DNA of 64,000 nucleotides from Colwellia sp. (GTDB lineage: Bacteria > Pseudomonadota > Gammaproteobacteria > Enterobacterales > Alteromonadaceae). How positions within the stretch are numbered: position 1 is the first letter of the stretch; each line of letters starts with the position of its first letter. The notes under the pieces are model-generated. The model was not told where the DNA came from. It worked only from the letters and a program-made list of their open reading frames with translations, and ran no database searches. A program made the position numbers and the translations under genes. Below are positions 57,285 through 64,000 of this stretch, piece after piece. The stretch covers positions 98,981 through 162,980 of the forward strand of contig JABSOY010000002.1 of assembly GCA_013215385.1 (NCBI GenBank), read 5' to 3'.

Positions 57285-57383
57285 GTTAGATAAAGTTTTT
57301 GTCACTAATTTATTTGATTAAGTGGAGAGAAAACACTGAATATGGCATCCTTAGCCAAATTTCATTGCTAGTCGCCAATCATC

Positions 57384-60140
57384 ATGACAAATCCTGTTTT
57401 ATCTCCGCTGATTTTAGTAGACGGATCGTCCTACTTATTCCGTGCATATCACGTTCCTTATTTGCAAGCATTATCGACAAAAGATGGTCAACCCACGGGG
57501 GCAATTACGGGCGTATTGAATATGTTAAAAAGCCTGAAGAAAGATTACCCTAATGGCAATGTAATAGTGATATTTGATGCGAAAGGTAAAACTTTCCGTA
57601 ATGACATGTATCCAGACTATAAAGCCAATCGTCCGCCGATGCCTGACGATTTACGGACACAAATTGCACCCTTACATGAAATTGTTGCCGCTATGGGGTT
57701 GCCTTTATTAGTGATTGAAGGTGTCGAGGCCGATGATGTTATTGGTACTTTGGCTGACCAAGCAACTAAGGCTGGTATCGATACGGTTATTTCAACGGGC
57801 GATAAAGACATGGCCCAGTTGGTGAATAAACATGTCTCGTTATTCAATACCATGACCGATGTAAAAATGGATGAAGCGGGCGTTATTGAAAAATTTGGTG
57901 TTCGTCCTGATCAAATTATTGATTATTTATCCTTGATGGGTGACAAGGTCGATAATATTCCTGGTGTTAATAAGTGTGGCCCTAAAACCGCGGTAAAATG
58001 GTTGCTTGAGCATGAAAACTTAAAAAATGTCATGGCTAATGCCGATAATGTAAAAGGTAAAATTGGCGAATACTTACGAGAAGCGCTTGAATTTTTACCG
58101 CTTTCTTATGAGTTAGCGACGATTAAGCTTGATGTACCGCTTGAGCAAACAGCAGAGCAATTACAACCGGGTGAAGCGAACGTTGAGAAGCTTACCGAGC
58201 TTTATACTAAATATGAATTACGTCGCTTGTTAGCCGATTTAGAGAAGGGTAAATCAACAACGAGTTCATCTCTCCAAGAAACTTCAAATAGTGACACTAT
58301 TGAAGAAGAGCTACCAACAGCTGTTGATATTGAAACTGATTATCAAATTATATTTTCAGAAAGCGAATTTACTACTTGGTTAGCACAGCTAAAAAATTCT
58401 GAACTGTTTGCTTTTGATACCGAAACCACCAGTGTTGATTATATGAAAGCTGAGCTTGTAGGACTGTCATTCAGTACTGAAATAGGTAAAGCGGCTTATG
58501 TACCACTTATGCATGACTATGAAGGTGCGCCACAACAATTAGATCGTGATTGGGTATTAGCACAATTAAAACCATTACTTGAAGATGAAAACCAAGCAAA
58601 GGTGGGTCAAAATTTAAAGTATGATGCCAATGTACTGTCTCATTATAATATTAAGATAAAAGGTATTGCTTTCGATACTATGATCGAATCTTATTGTTTA
58701 AATAGTGTCGCGACGCGTCATAATATGGATGCGCTAGCGACTAAGTATTTGGGTTATAAAACAATTAAATTTGAAGATGTTGCAGGCAAAGGGGCTAAGC
58801 AGTTAACCTTTAATCAAATTGATATTGAGCAAGCCGGGCCTTATGCCGCCGAAGATGCTGATATAACCTTGCGTTTGCACCAGGCTATTTTTTCAAAATT
58901 AGCAAAAAATAAAGATCAATTATCAGTATTTACCGATATAGAAATGCCCTTATTGCCAGTGTTAGCTCGTATGGAACAACATGGCGTATTGATAGACTCA
59001 GATTTGTTGAATGAGCAAAGTCACTCTATTGGCATGCGGTTACAAGAGTTAGAGATTCAGGCGCATGATATTGCCGGCCAAACGTTTAATCTTTCTTCGC
59101 CTAAGCAATTACAGAAAATACTGTTTGAAGAGTTAAAAATTCCGGTTATTAAGAAGACACCTAAAGGGGCTCCTTCAACAGCAGAAGAAGTTTTACAAGA
59201 ATTAGCGCTTGATTATCCTTTACCGAAAGTTATTCTAGAAAACCGAAGCTTAAGTAAGCTTAAATCAACCTATACGGACAAATTACCCCTATTAGCGAGC
59301 AAGTCTGGGCGAGTACATACCTCTTATCAACAAGCCGTAGCGGCGACCGGGCGTTTATCTTCGACCGATCCAAACTTACAAAATATTCCAATTCGCAGTG
59401 AAGAAGGGCGAAAAATTCGTTTGGCGTTCATTGCACCAAAAGATCATAAAATTGTTGCCATTGATTACTCGCAAATAGAATTGAGAATAATGGCACATTT
59501 ATCTGACGATCCCGGTTTAGTCTCTGCCTTTTCCGAAGGGCGAGATGTTCATAAAGCGACAGCGGCAGAAATATTTGCTGTTGATTTAGATGAGGTAACG
59601 ACGGAGCAGCGTCGTAGTGCGAAGGCGGTAAACTTTGGTTTAATTTATGGCATGTCAGCGTTTGGTTTAGCTAAGCAATTAGATGTACCGCGCCATCGTG
59701 CTCAAGAATATATGGACAAGTACTTTGAACGTTACCCTAACGTTATGGCATATATGGAAGACACGCGTCAGCTAGCGAGCGAACAAGGGTATGTTGAAAC
59801 ATTATTTGGACGTCGATTATATTTACCCGATATAAAAGCGAAAAATGCGATGCGGAGAAAAGGCGCAGAACGTGCGGCTATAAATGCGCCTATGCAGGGC
59901 ACTGCTGCGGACATCATTAAAAAAGCTATGTTAGCGGTAGACAAATGGCTACAAGCCAAAGATGATCCTCGTATACAAATGACCATGCAAGTGCATGATG
60001 AATTAGTCTTTGAAATACACCAAGATATTGTTGAAGAAACCACAGCTAAGCTGGTTGAAATTATGAATAACGCCGTGGAATTGAAAGTACCCTTGATAGC
60101 AGAAGCGGGTATTGGCGATAATTGGGAGCAAGCGCATTAA
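57384..60140 (+). CDS. polA: DNA polymerase I
   Basis: A 918-residue Pol I with all three domains. The 5'-3' exonuclease covers about 1-290 (LVDGSSYLFRAYH at the start; GVEADDVIGTLA; GDKDMAQLV). The 3'-5' proofreading domain has the intact DTE motif in FAFDTETTSVDYM and the YAAEDADIT motif. The polymerase domain shows motif A (AIDYSQIELRIMAHL), motif B (RRSAKAVNFGLIYGMS) and motif C (QVHDELVFEI). It repairs DNA and removes RNA primers. The promoter region has two DnaA boxes. In many gammaproteobacteria polA lies near oriC. Confidence 0.98.
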   Translation: MTNPVLSPLILVDGSSYLFRAYHVPYLQALSTKDGQPTGAITGVLNMLKSLKKDYPNGNVIVIFDAKGKTFRNDMYPDYKANRPPMPDDLRTQIAPLHEIVAAMGLPLLVIEGVEADDVIGTLADQATKAGIDTVISTGDKDMAQLVNKHVSLFNTMTDVKMDEAGVIEKFGVRPDQIIDYLSLMGDKVDNIPGVNKCGPKTAVKWLLEHENLKNVMANADNVKGKIGEYLREALEFLPLSYELATIKLDVPLEQTAEQLQPGEANVEKLTELYTKYELRRLLADLEKGKSTTSSSLQETSNSDTIEEELPTAVDIETDYQIIFSESEFTTWLAQLKNSELFAFDTETTSVDYMKAELVGLSFSTEIGKAAYVPLMHDYEGAPQQLDRDWVLAQLKPLLEDENQAKVGQNLKYDANVLSHYNIKIKGIAFDTMIESYCLNSVATRHNMDALATKYLGYKTIKFEDVAGKGAKQLTFNQIDIEQAGPYAAEDADITLRLHQAIFSKLAKNKDQLSVFTDIEMPLLPVLARMEQHGVLIDSDLLNEQSHSIGMRLQELEIQAHDIAGQTFNLSSPKQLQKILFEELKIPVIKKTPKGAPSTAEEVLQELALDYPLPKVILENRSLSKLKSTYTDKLPLLASKSGRVHTSYQQAVAATGRLSSTDPNLQNIPIRSEEGRKIRLAFIAPKDHKIVAIDYSQIELRIMAHLSDDPGLVSAFSEGRDVHKATAAEIFAVDLDEVTTEQRRSAKAVNFGLIYGMSAFGLAKQLDVPRHRAQEYMDKYFERYPNVMAYMEDTRQLASEQGYVETLFGRRLYLPDIKAKNAMRRKGAERAAINAPMQGTAADIIKKAMLAVDKWLQAKDDPRIQMTMQVHDELVFEIHQDIVEETTAKLVEIMNNAVELKVPLIAEAGIGDNWEQAH

Positions 60141-60209
60141 CTTGCCTTCATTTAACCTATAACAACCCTGAACTTGAGCATCTATATAGCTACCTTAACT
60201 AAATAGATG

Positions 60210-61067
60210 CTAGTTTACGTAAATCCAATATCTCGGGTCTTTAGTATCAAGGCCTTCGGGCAAAAAAGGATTCTCTAAGTAAATGAAACGGGCATTTTGC
60301 CATATCTCCAGTGGAAATAAGTGCTTAGTTGTTGGATGAGTTCTCATAAACTGTTCAAAACTGCCATCGTCGATTGCTTTTTCAAGCCCCGTTTGTATAA
60401 AATTTGCCAGTTGACTATTTTTAGCCGAAGTAAAGAAATACATGGGGAAAGGATAATGAAGAATCAGATCTTGATAGAGTGCTAGTTCAGGCATAACTAT
60501 TTTACGTGCTTGATATTCTGACCTTGCTTCGTGAATACCCCGAGGAAAAGCATCACAACGTTTAATATATGTTTGAGAAAACATGTTCTCGTAAATAGGG
60601 TTCGGTAGTATATTAAGACCAGAAGCAAGCATTATATCGGTGTCAGGCCAATGACTTCCTTGGCATAAACTTACTTTTCTTAAGTCTGATAACGTCGACA
60701 CTTGTTCAAGCTTTTCTAGATTGTCTTGGTGGGTAATAAAAACACGGAAACCTAATAGACCTTTGATTAAAGGGATATTTACCACACTTAATTGACTTGC
60801 CCGAGCAGCATCCATACCCGCCCAATAAATATCTACAATTCGATCAGCTTGTAATTCACTTAATGCTCTTTTTTGCGCCATATAAGGAGAAAAAACAAGA
60901 TTAACTTCTTTGTTGTTTTTTTGATAAGCGAGCTTAATTAAACCGATAAAATAACTATGACTAGCGTCAAACTCTGATTGAGGGCCTCTCGTACGAATGG
61001 TATCTATTGCATTAGCATTATAAAAATAAAGTAAGAAAAAAGCACAAAGTAAATATTTCATATTCAT
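60210..61067 (-). CDS. Periplasmic solute-binding-like protein (SBP_bac_3)
   Basis: A 285-residue protein with a signal peptide (LLCAFFLLYFYNANAI) and a type II periplasmic-binding fold of the amino-acid/ABC group: ELQADRIVDIYWAGMDAA, GLLGFRVFITHQDNLEKL, SLCQGSHWPDTDIML and TGLEKAIDDGSFEQFM. It lacks neighbours for an ABC importer. Such stand-alone proteins are frequent in Alteromonadales, and some act with sensor proteins. It is convergent with polA. Confidence 0.82.
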   Translation of the reverse strand: MNMKYLLCAFFLLYFYNANAIDTIRTRGPQSEFDASHSYFIGLIKLAYQKNNKEVNLVFSPYMAQKRALSELQADRIVDIYWAGMDAARASQLSVVNIPLIKGLLGFRVFITHQDNLEKLEQVSTLSDLRKVSLCQGSHWPDTDIMLASGLNILPNPIYENMFSQTYIKRCDAFPRGIHEARSEYQARKIVMPELALYQDLILHYPFPMYFFTSAKNSQLANFIQTGLEKAIDDGSFEQFMRTHPTTKHLFPLEIWQNARFIYLENPFLPEGLDTKDPRYWIYVN

Positions 61068-61199
61068 CGCATCTGCAACACATTATTTTTTAGTATAGCT
61101 GAAACGTAGGGTTTTGAAGAATGGAAAGCACTCATTTAGTGTATTATAATTACATTTATGAAATAAAATTACACAAATTGATTGTATTAATAGAGCTGG

Positions 61200-61305
61200 T
61201 GCTCTATAGTTATCTTGTTCCTAGCGAACGCTTGTTGTAATAATTTGTATATTCTAGCTTTCCTCATAGCTAATACACCGATGACGTTGTCATCGGTATT
61301 TTTTT
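61200..61305 (+). ncRNA. Candidate small RNA with Rho-independent terminator
   Basis: The terminator at 61277-61305 points on the + strand but no + strand gene lies between polA (ending 60140, with a minus-strand gene after it) and this hairpin, so an RNA gene starting around 61200 would explain it. The stretch has no open frame. A possible promoter region (TTGATT, then TATAGT) has unusual spacing. No match to Spot 42 or another known RNA was recognised by eye. Confidence 0.3.
61277..61305 (+). terminator. Rho-independent terminator without an upstream + strand gene
   Basis: ACCGATGAC-GTT-GTCATCGGT followed by ATTTTTTTG: perfect 9-bp stem, 3-nt loop and a strong T-run. Its orientation suits the + strand. 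Confidence 0.85.
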
Positions 61306-61351
61306 GTCTGAAATATGTTAAAAGTAATTAACGTAATAATATTTCAATATA

Positions 61352-61534
61352 TTAGCTTTCAGGGTCAATAATAGGCTCTATCGGTTTCGGTTTACTTCGA
61401 CCAGATTTTCGTAATGCGTCACGTAATACATATTCAATTTGTGCATTTAAACTACGTAATTCATCATCAGACCATTGTTGCATCGCCGAAAGTATTTCCT
61501 CATTGATCCGCAGGGGATATGCTTTTTTAGCCAC
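61352..61534 (-). CDS. Arc/MetJ-type ribbon-helix-helix DNA-binding protein
   Basis: A 60-residue protein from a GTG start. KKAYPLRINEEILSAMQQWS gives the beta strand and helix A, DELRSLNAQIEYVLRDALRKSG gives the second helix of an Arc-type RHH domain. Such proteins repress as dimers on palindromic operators. It begins 24 nt after the SPFH gene stop and is cotranscribed with it; a perfect palindrome lies just before that gene. Confidence 0.85.
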   Translation of the reverse strand: MAKKAYPLRINEEILSAMQQWSDDELRSLNAQIEYVLRDALRKSGRSKPKPIEPIIDPES

Positions 61535-61557
61535 GATATTTCTCGCACAATTAACTA

Positions 61558-62424
61558 TTAATAAAGACTGCCAGTATTTACCACAGGTCGAGCCGCTTCA
61601 TCACTACATAATACCACCAGTAAGTTGCTGACCATTGCCGCTTTTCTTTCTGCATCAAGTTCAACAATTTCACGTTCTTCTAATTTTATTAATGCCATTT
61701 CAACCATGCCAACAGCACCTTCAACTATGGTTCTGCGGGCCGCAATAATGGCCATTGCTTGTTGGCGCCTTAACATCGCATTGGCAATTTCTGGCGCATA
61801 CGCTAAATGACTAATACGTGACTCAATGACAGTTACACCTGCTTTTTGTAATCTTTCTTGTACTTCATCTTTCAACGCCGATGAAATTATCGCCGGATCG
61901 CTACGTAATGAGATATCATTATCTTCGTGGTGATCGTAAGCATAACTTGTCGCTAAATTTCTTAGCGCCGATTCACTTTGAATTGATACGAAATCTTCGT
62001 AATCATCTACTTGAAAAACAGCTTCTGCGGTGTCTGAAACTTCCCAAACAATAACTGCGGCAATTTCAATCGGATTACCATTTTTGTCATTCACTTTAAG
62101 CTTACTACTTTCAAAATTACGTACACGCAGAGATACGCGCATTCTTGTATAAAAAGGATTCGCCCAACGTAAGCCGGACTCATGTATTGTGCCTGCGTAT
62201 TTACCAAACAACTGCATCACTCGAGCTTCTTTGGGATTAACCATAAAAAATCCAAACCAGCAGATAAAAACAATGATAGAAGCGAGTAGACTGATAACTA
62301 TTAACACCGGATTTTGATCTACCATACTACTTATAAGCAACGCTATAGCGCCTAGTTGCGCGAGCAATAAAACAAAAATGAACATAATACCATTTGGGGC
62401 ATTGATCTCTTTCTCAACTAACAT
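61558..62424 (-). CDS. SPFH/band-7 (stomatin-prohibitin) family protein
   Basis: A 288-residue SPFH protein from the ATG at 62424, chosen because GGAG lies 6 nt upstream; upstream in-frame ATGs would add 9 residues. Two hydrophobic segments (about 20-62, [20 protein letters not shown] and [19 protein letters not shown]) anchor it, followed by the SPFH domain ([57 protein letters not shown]) and a helical tail ([21 protein letters not shown]). SPFH proteins form membrane cages or scaffolds and help protease control. It is cotranscribed with the Arc-like gene. Confidence 0.93.
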   Translation of the reverse strand: MLVEKEINAPNGIMFIFVLLLAQLGAIALLISSMVDQNPVLIVISLLASIIVFICWFGFFMVNPKEARVMQLFGKYAGTIHESGLRWANPFYTRMRVSLRVRNFESSKLKVNDKNGNPIEIAAVIVWEVSDTAEAVFQVDDYEDFVSIQSESALRNLATSYAYDHHEDNDISLRSDPAIISSALKDEVQERLQKAGVTVIESRISHLAYAPEIANAMLRRQQAMAIIAARRTIVEGAVGMVEMALIKLEEREIVELDAERKAAMVSNLLVVLCSDEAARPVVNTGSLY

Positions 62425-62450
62425 ATTATTCTCCATAAATAATAATTCCA

Positions 62451-62473
62451 AGTGATATCATTATGATATCACT
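62451..62473. promoter_or_regulatory. 23-bp palindrome upstream of the SPFH-Arc operon (putative operator)
   Basis: AGTGATATCAT-T-ATGATATCACT: perfect 11-bp half sites around one base. It ends 26 bp before the SPFH start codon and lies in the position of an operator. An RHH repressor is encoded in the same operon, so autoregulation is a natural guess. Not proven. Confidence 0.6.
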
Positions 62474-62848
62474 ATTGGTTAATTGCAAGTGTTTGATCAT
62501 GAATACGGATGAACCTTGCTTGGTAATTATATAAATATTTAAAATCAATTACTTATACTTTTATTTCGATATTGAATAGCACCGAAATCTAGATTCTTCC
62601 GTAGTTACTGTGAAATAATCCGACTAATAAAGCGGGCGGTGGTCGTCTTGTGGGCATAGGGAAGCCACTATAAAACCTAAATATCGACAAAATATAGGTA
62701 CTAAATGTGTGCTCTAACTCAATTCACTAATAAAGTAGCGATAAAAGACTGCTAGAAAAGAACCGATTTAATAACTGATGATTTTGATCAACTTAGCTCA
62801 ATGAAAGCTTGGTCATAATTGCTTTACTATTTTTAATTGAAAAATCTT
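62474..62848. other. Gene-free stretch
   Basis: 375 bases without a recognised gene. It should contain the SPFH promoter and the promoter of the small Cys-rich gene. No RNA structure recognised. Confidence 0.4.
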
Positions 62849-63007
62849 ATGGGATGTTGTGGAGGCTGTAGTGGTGAGGAACATGTACCAGTGAAAACGG
62901 AAACTGAAGAGCAACATGAACCAGCCGAGCAGAAAACTGCAAAAGACTATTTTAATGCTTTATCTACAATAATTAAGACAAGGTTATTATTGTCTGTTTG
63001 TTACTGA
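62849..63007 (+). CDS. Small Cys-rich protein MGCCGGC (52 aa)
   Basis: A 52-residue frame starting MGCCGGCSGEEHVPV. Three cysteines (C3, C4, C7) with glycines form a compact N-terminal motif that may bind metal or an iron-sulfur cluster; the rest is acidic and helical (EEQHEPAEQKTAKDYFNAL). Similar short 'GCCGGC' proteins occur in gammaproteobacteria to my recollection, without known function. It is upstream of the M16 protease gene with about 170 bp between. Confidence 0.55.
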   Translation: MGCCGGCSGEEHVPVKTETEEQHEPAEQKTAKDYFNALSTIIKTRLLLSVCY

Positions 63008-63175
63008 AATTTCATTATATTTAAGAAAGGTAACAAGATATTTCAAAAATGAAAAACCATTGGTAAAATTACTATGTTAAGAATATATTACAAGGTTGAA
63101 ACTGGCGTAATATCGCTGATCAGCACAAATAGAAATAACAAATAACAAATAATCAATTCCGCTTAGGAGCATAAA

Positions 63176-64000
63176 TTGAAAAAATGGAGCATTCCACTGC
63201 TAATAACTTGTTTAGCAGCATGTGAACAAACGACCCCAGCAACGACCACGGCTGAAGTTACCTTGCCAACTGGCGTAAGTTTTGTTGAGCAAATAAAAGC
63301 CGAAGCAGGTAAAACTGTAATCCCTTATCAAAAATACACCTTAAGCAATGGCTTAACCGTTATTCTACATGAAGACGCATCAGACCCATTGGTTCATGTT
63401 GATATGACTTATCATGTAGGTTCTGGTCGTGAAGAGCTTGGAAAATCAGGTTTTGCTCACTTTTTTGAACATATGATGTTTCAAGGCTCTGAAAACGTTG
63501 CAGATGAGCAACACTTTAAATTAGTGACTGAAGCCGGTGGTACCATGAATGGTACAACAAACAGTGACCGTACTAATTATTTTCAAACCGTTCCTGTTAA
63601 CCAATTAGAGAAAATGTTGTGGTTAGAAGCTGATCGCATGGGTTTTTTGGTTGATGCTGTAACTCAAGAAAAGTTTGAAGTACAACGTGAAACAGTAAAG
63701 AATGAACGTGGACAACGTGTAGATAACCGTCCTTATGGCCGATTAAACGAGCGTGTTTCAGAAGCATTGTACCCAGCCGGTCATCCGTACTCATGGCCAG
63801 TTATTGGTTTTATGGACGATTTGAATCGTGTAAATGTTAATGACTTAAAAGCCTTTTTCTTAAAATGGTATGGCCCAAACAATGCAACATTAACTATTGG
63901 TGGCGATATCGATGTTGCCGCGACGTTAGCGCTTGTTGAACAATACTTTGGTTCAATTCCTCGTGGACCTGAAATTGGTATGCCAGAGAAGCCAACTTTC
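63176..64000 (+). CDS. M16 zinc protease, lipoprotein (3' end outside window)
   Basis: The first 275 codons of an M16-family (pitrilysin/insulinase-type) peptidase. The start is a TTG at 63176 with TAGGAG 6 nt upstream; the nearby ATG (63184) is out of frame. The signal sequence SIPLLITCLAAC ends in a lipobox, so the protein is lipid-anchored. The inverted zinc motif HFFEH (in GFAHFFEHMMF) is present, as is the downstream GTMNGTTNSDRTNYF and the ETVKNERGQRV stretch. It cleaves peptides in the periplasm. The reading frame is open to the window end. Confidence 0.95.
   Translation, partial: MKKWSIPLLITCLAACEQTTPATTTAEVTLPTGVSFVEQIKAEAGKTVIPYQKYTLSNGLTVILHEDASDPLVHVDMTYHVGSGREELGKSGFAHFFEHMMFQGSENVADEQHFKLVTEAGGTMNGTTNSDRTNYFQTVPVNQLEKMLWLEADRMGFLVDAVTQEKFEVQRETVKNERGQRVDNRPYGRLNERVSEALYPAGHPYSWPVIGFMDDLNRVNVNDLKAFFLKWYGPNNATLTIGGDIDVAATLALVEQYFGSIPRGPEIGMPEKPTF

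Larger units (their letters stand above)
56826..57383. other. AT-rich region upstream of polA
   Basis: 558 bases without a gene. The left part should hold the end of the efflux transcript; the right part contains two perfect DnaA boxes (57133-57141 and 57276-57284) and the polA promoter. No terminator hairpin was recognised. Confidence 0.55.

Noticed and set aside
57299-57553. An 84-codon frame overlapping the polA start
   Set aside because: It overlaps the exonuclease domain of polA in another frame, and lacks a ribosome site.
61200-61305. Spot 42 (spf) downstream of polA
   Set aside because: The conserved 5' part of Spot 42 is not present, and a minus-strand gene separates it from polA; kept only as an unnamed candidate RNA.

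Overview
The window looks like a low-GC, AT-rich marine gammaproteobacterium of the Colwellia/Thalassotalea type (Alteromonadales). The evidence is the AT-rich codon use, prolyl oligopeptidase, several MCPs, GGDEF/EAL and ToxR-like regulators, a proteobacterial nickel superoxide dismutase, and a polA with DnaA boxes next to it. This placement is inferred from gene content, not from a marker gene. No rRNA, tRNA, CRISPR array or intact insertion sequence was seen.

Region 1 (1-8.85 kb, + strand) is the end of a nonribosomal peptide gene cluster: the tail of one NRPS (C-A-T, 5' end outside the window), a second NRPS (docking domain-C-A-T-thioesterase) and an HpaB-type flavin-dependent aromatic hydroxylase. 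The two NRPS genes share 1,656 bp of apparently identical DNA that stops inside the adenylation domain, just before the substrate-binding core. Region 2 (9-13.2 kb) has an orphan ParB-like protein, two tiny genes of unknown function and a membrane-bound winged-helix regulator with a predicted beta-propeller sensor domain.

Region 3 (13.6-29 kb) is mostly housekeeping and metal/oxidative-stress functions: a BaiN-type flavoprotein, a HupE/UreJ-like permease with a partner membrane-anchored protein, a lipoprotein plus orphan winged-helix protein, ferritin with a putative Fur box, a Prx5-type peroxiredoxin, a small Cys-rich protein, an MCP, a periplasmic sugar-binding-like protein, a Tag-like glycosylase with rsmJ, then a Fur-box-controlled four-gene nickel superoxide dismutase operon (TPR-like protein, His-rich small membrane protein, sodN, sodX) and oligopeptidase A.

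Region 4 (29-47.3 kb) carries a 1,524-residue propeller/PAS/GGDEF/EAL protein, glutathione reductase, and then a scrambled 3-kb stretch (35.2-38.4 kb) between gor and ilvE. This stretch holds a secreted ricin-type lectin, a small outer-membrane barrel protein, several copies of one terminator-like hairpin, and remnants of ilvE, of a DUF6058-like gene and of a third gene. After ilvE and a divergent Lrp-type regulator come a SnoaL-like protein, a secreted amidohydrolase, a GNAT-GST-DUF6058 gene group, an alpha/beta hydrolase and a membrane AraC regulator.

Region 5 (47.3-64 kb) has a second MCP, a prolyl oligopeptidase lipoprotein, a heavy-metal RND efflux pair with a His-rich leader protein but no outer-membrane factor, polA behind a 557-bp AT-rich region with two perfect DnaA boxes, a solute-binding-like protein, a possible small RNA, an SPFH protein with an Arc-like repressor and a 23-bp palindrome upstream, a 52-residue Cys-rich protein, and the start of an M16 zinc-protease lipoprotein that runs off the window.
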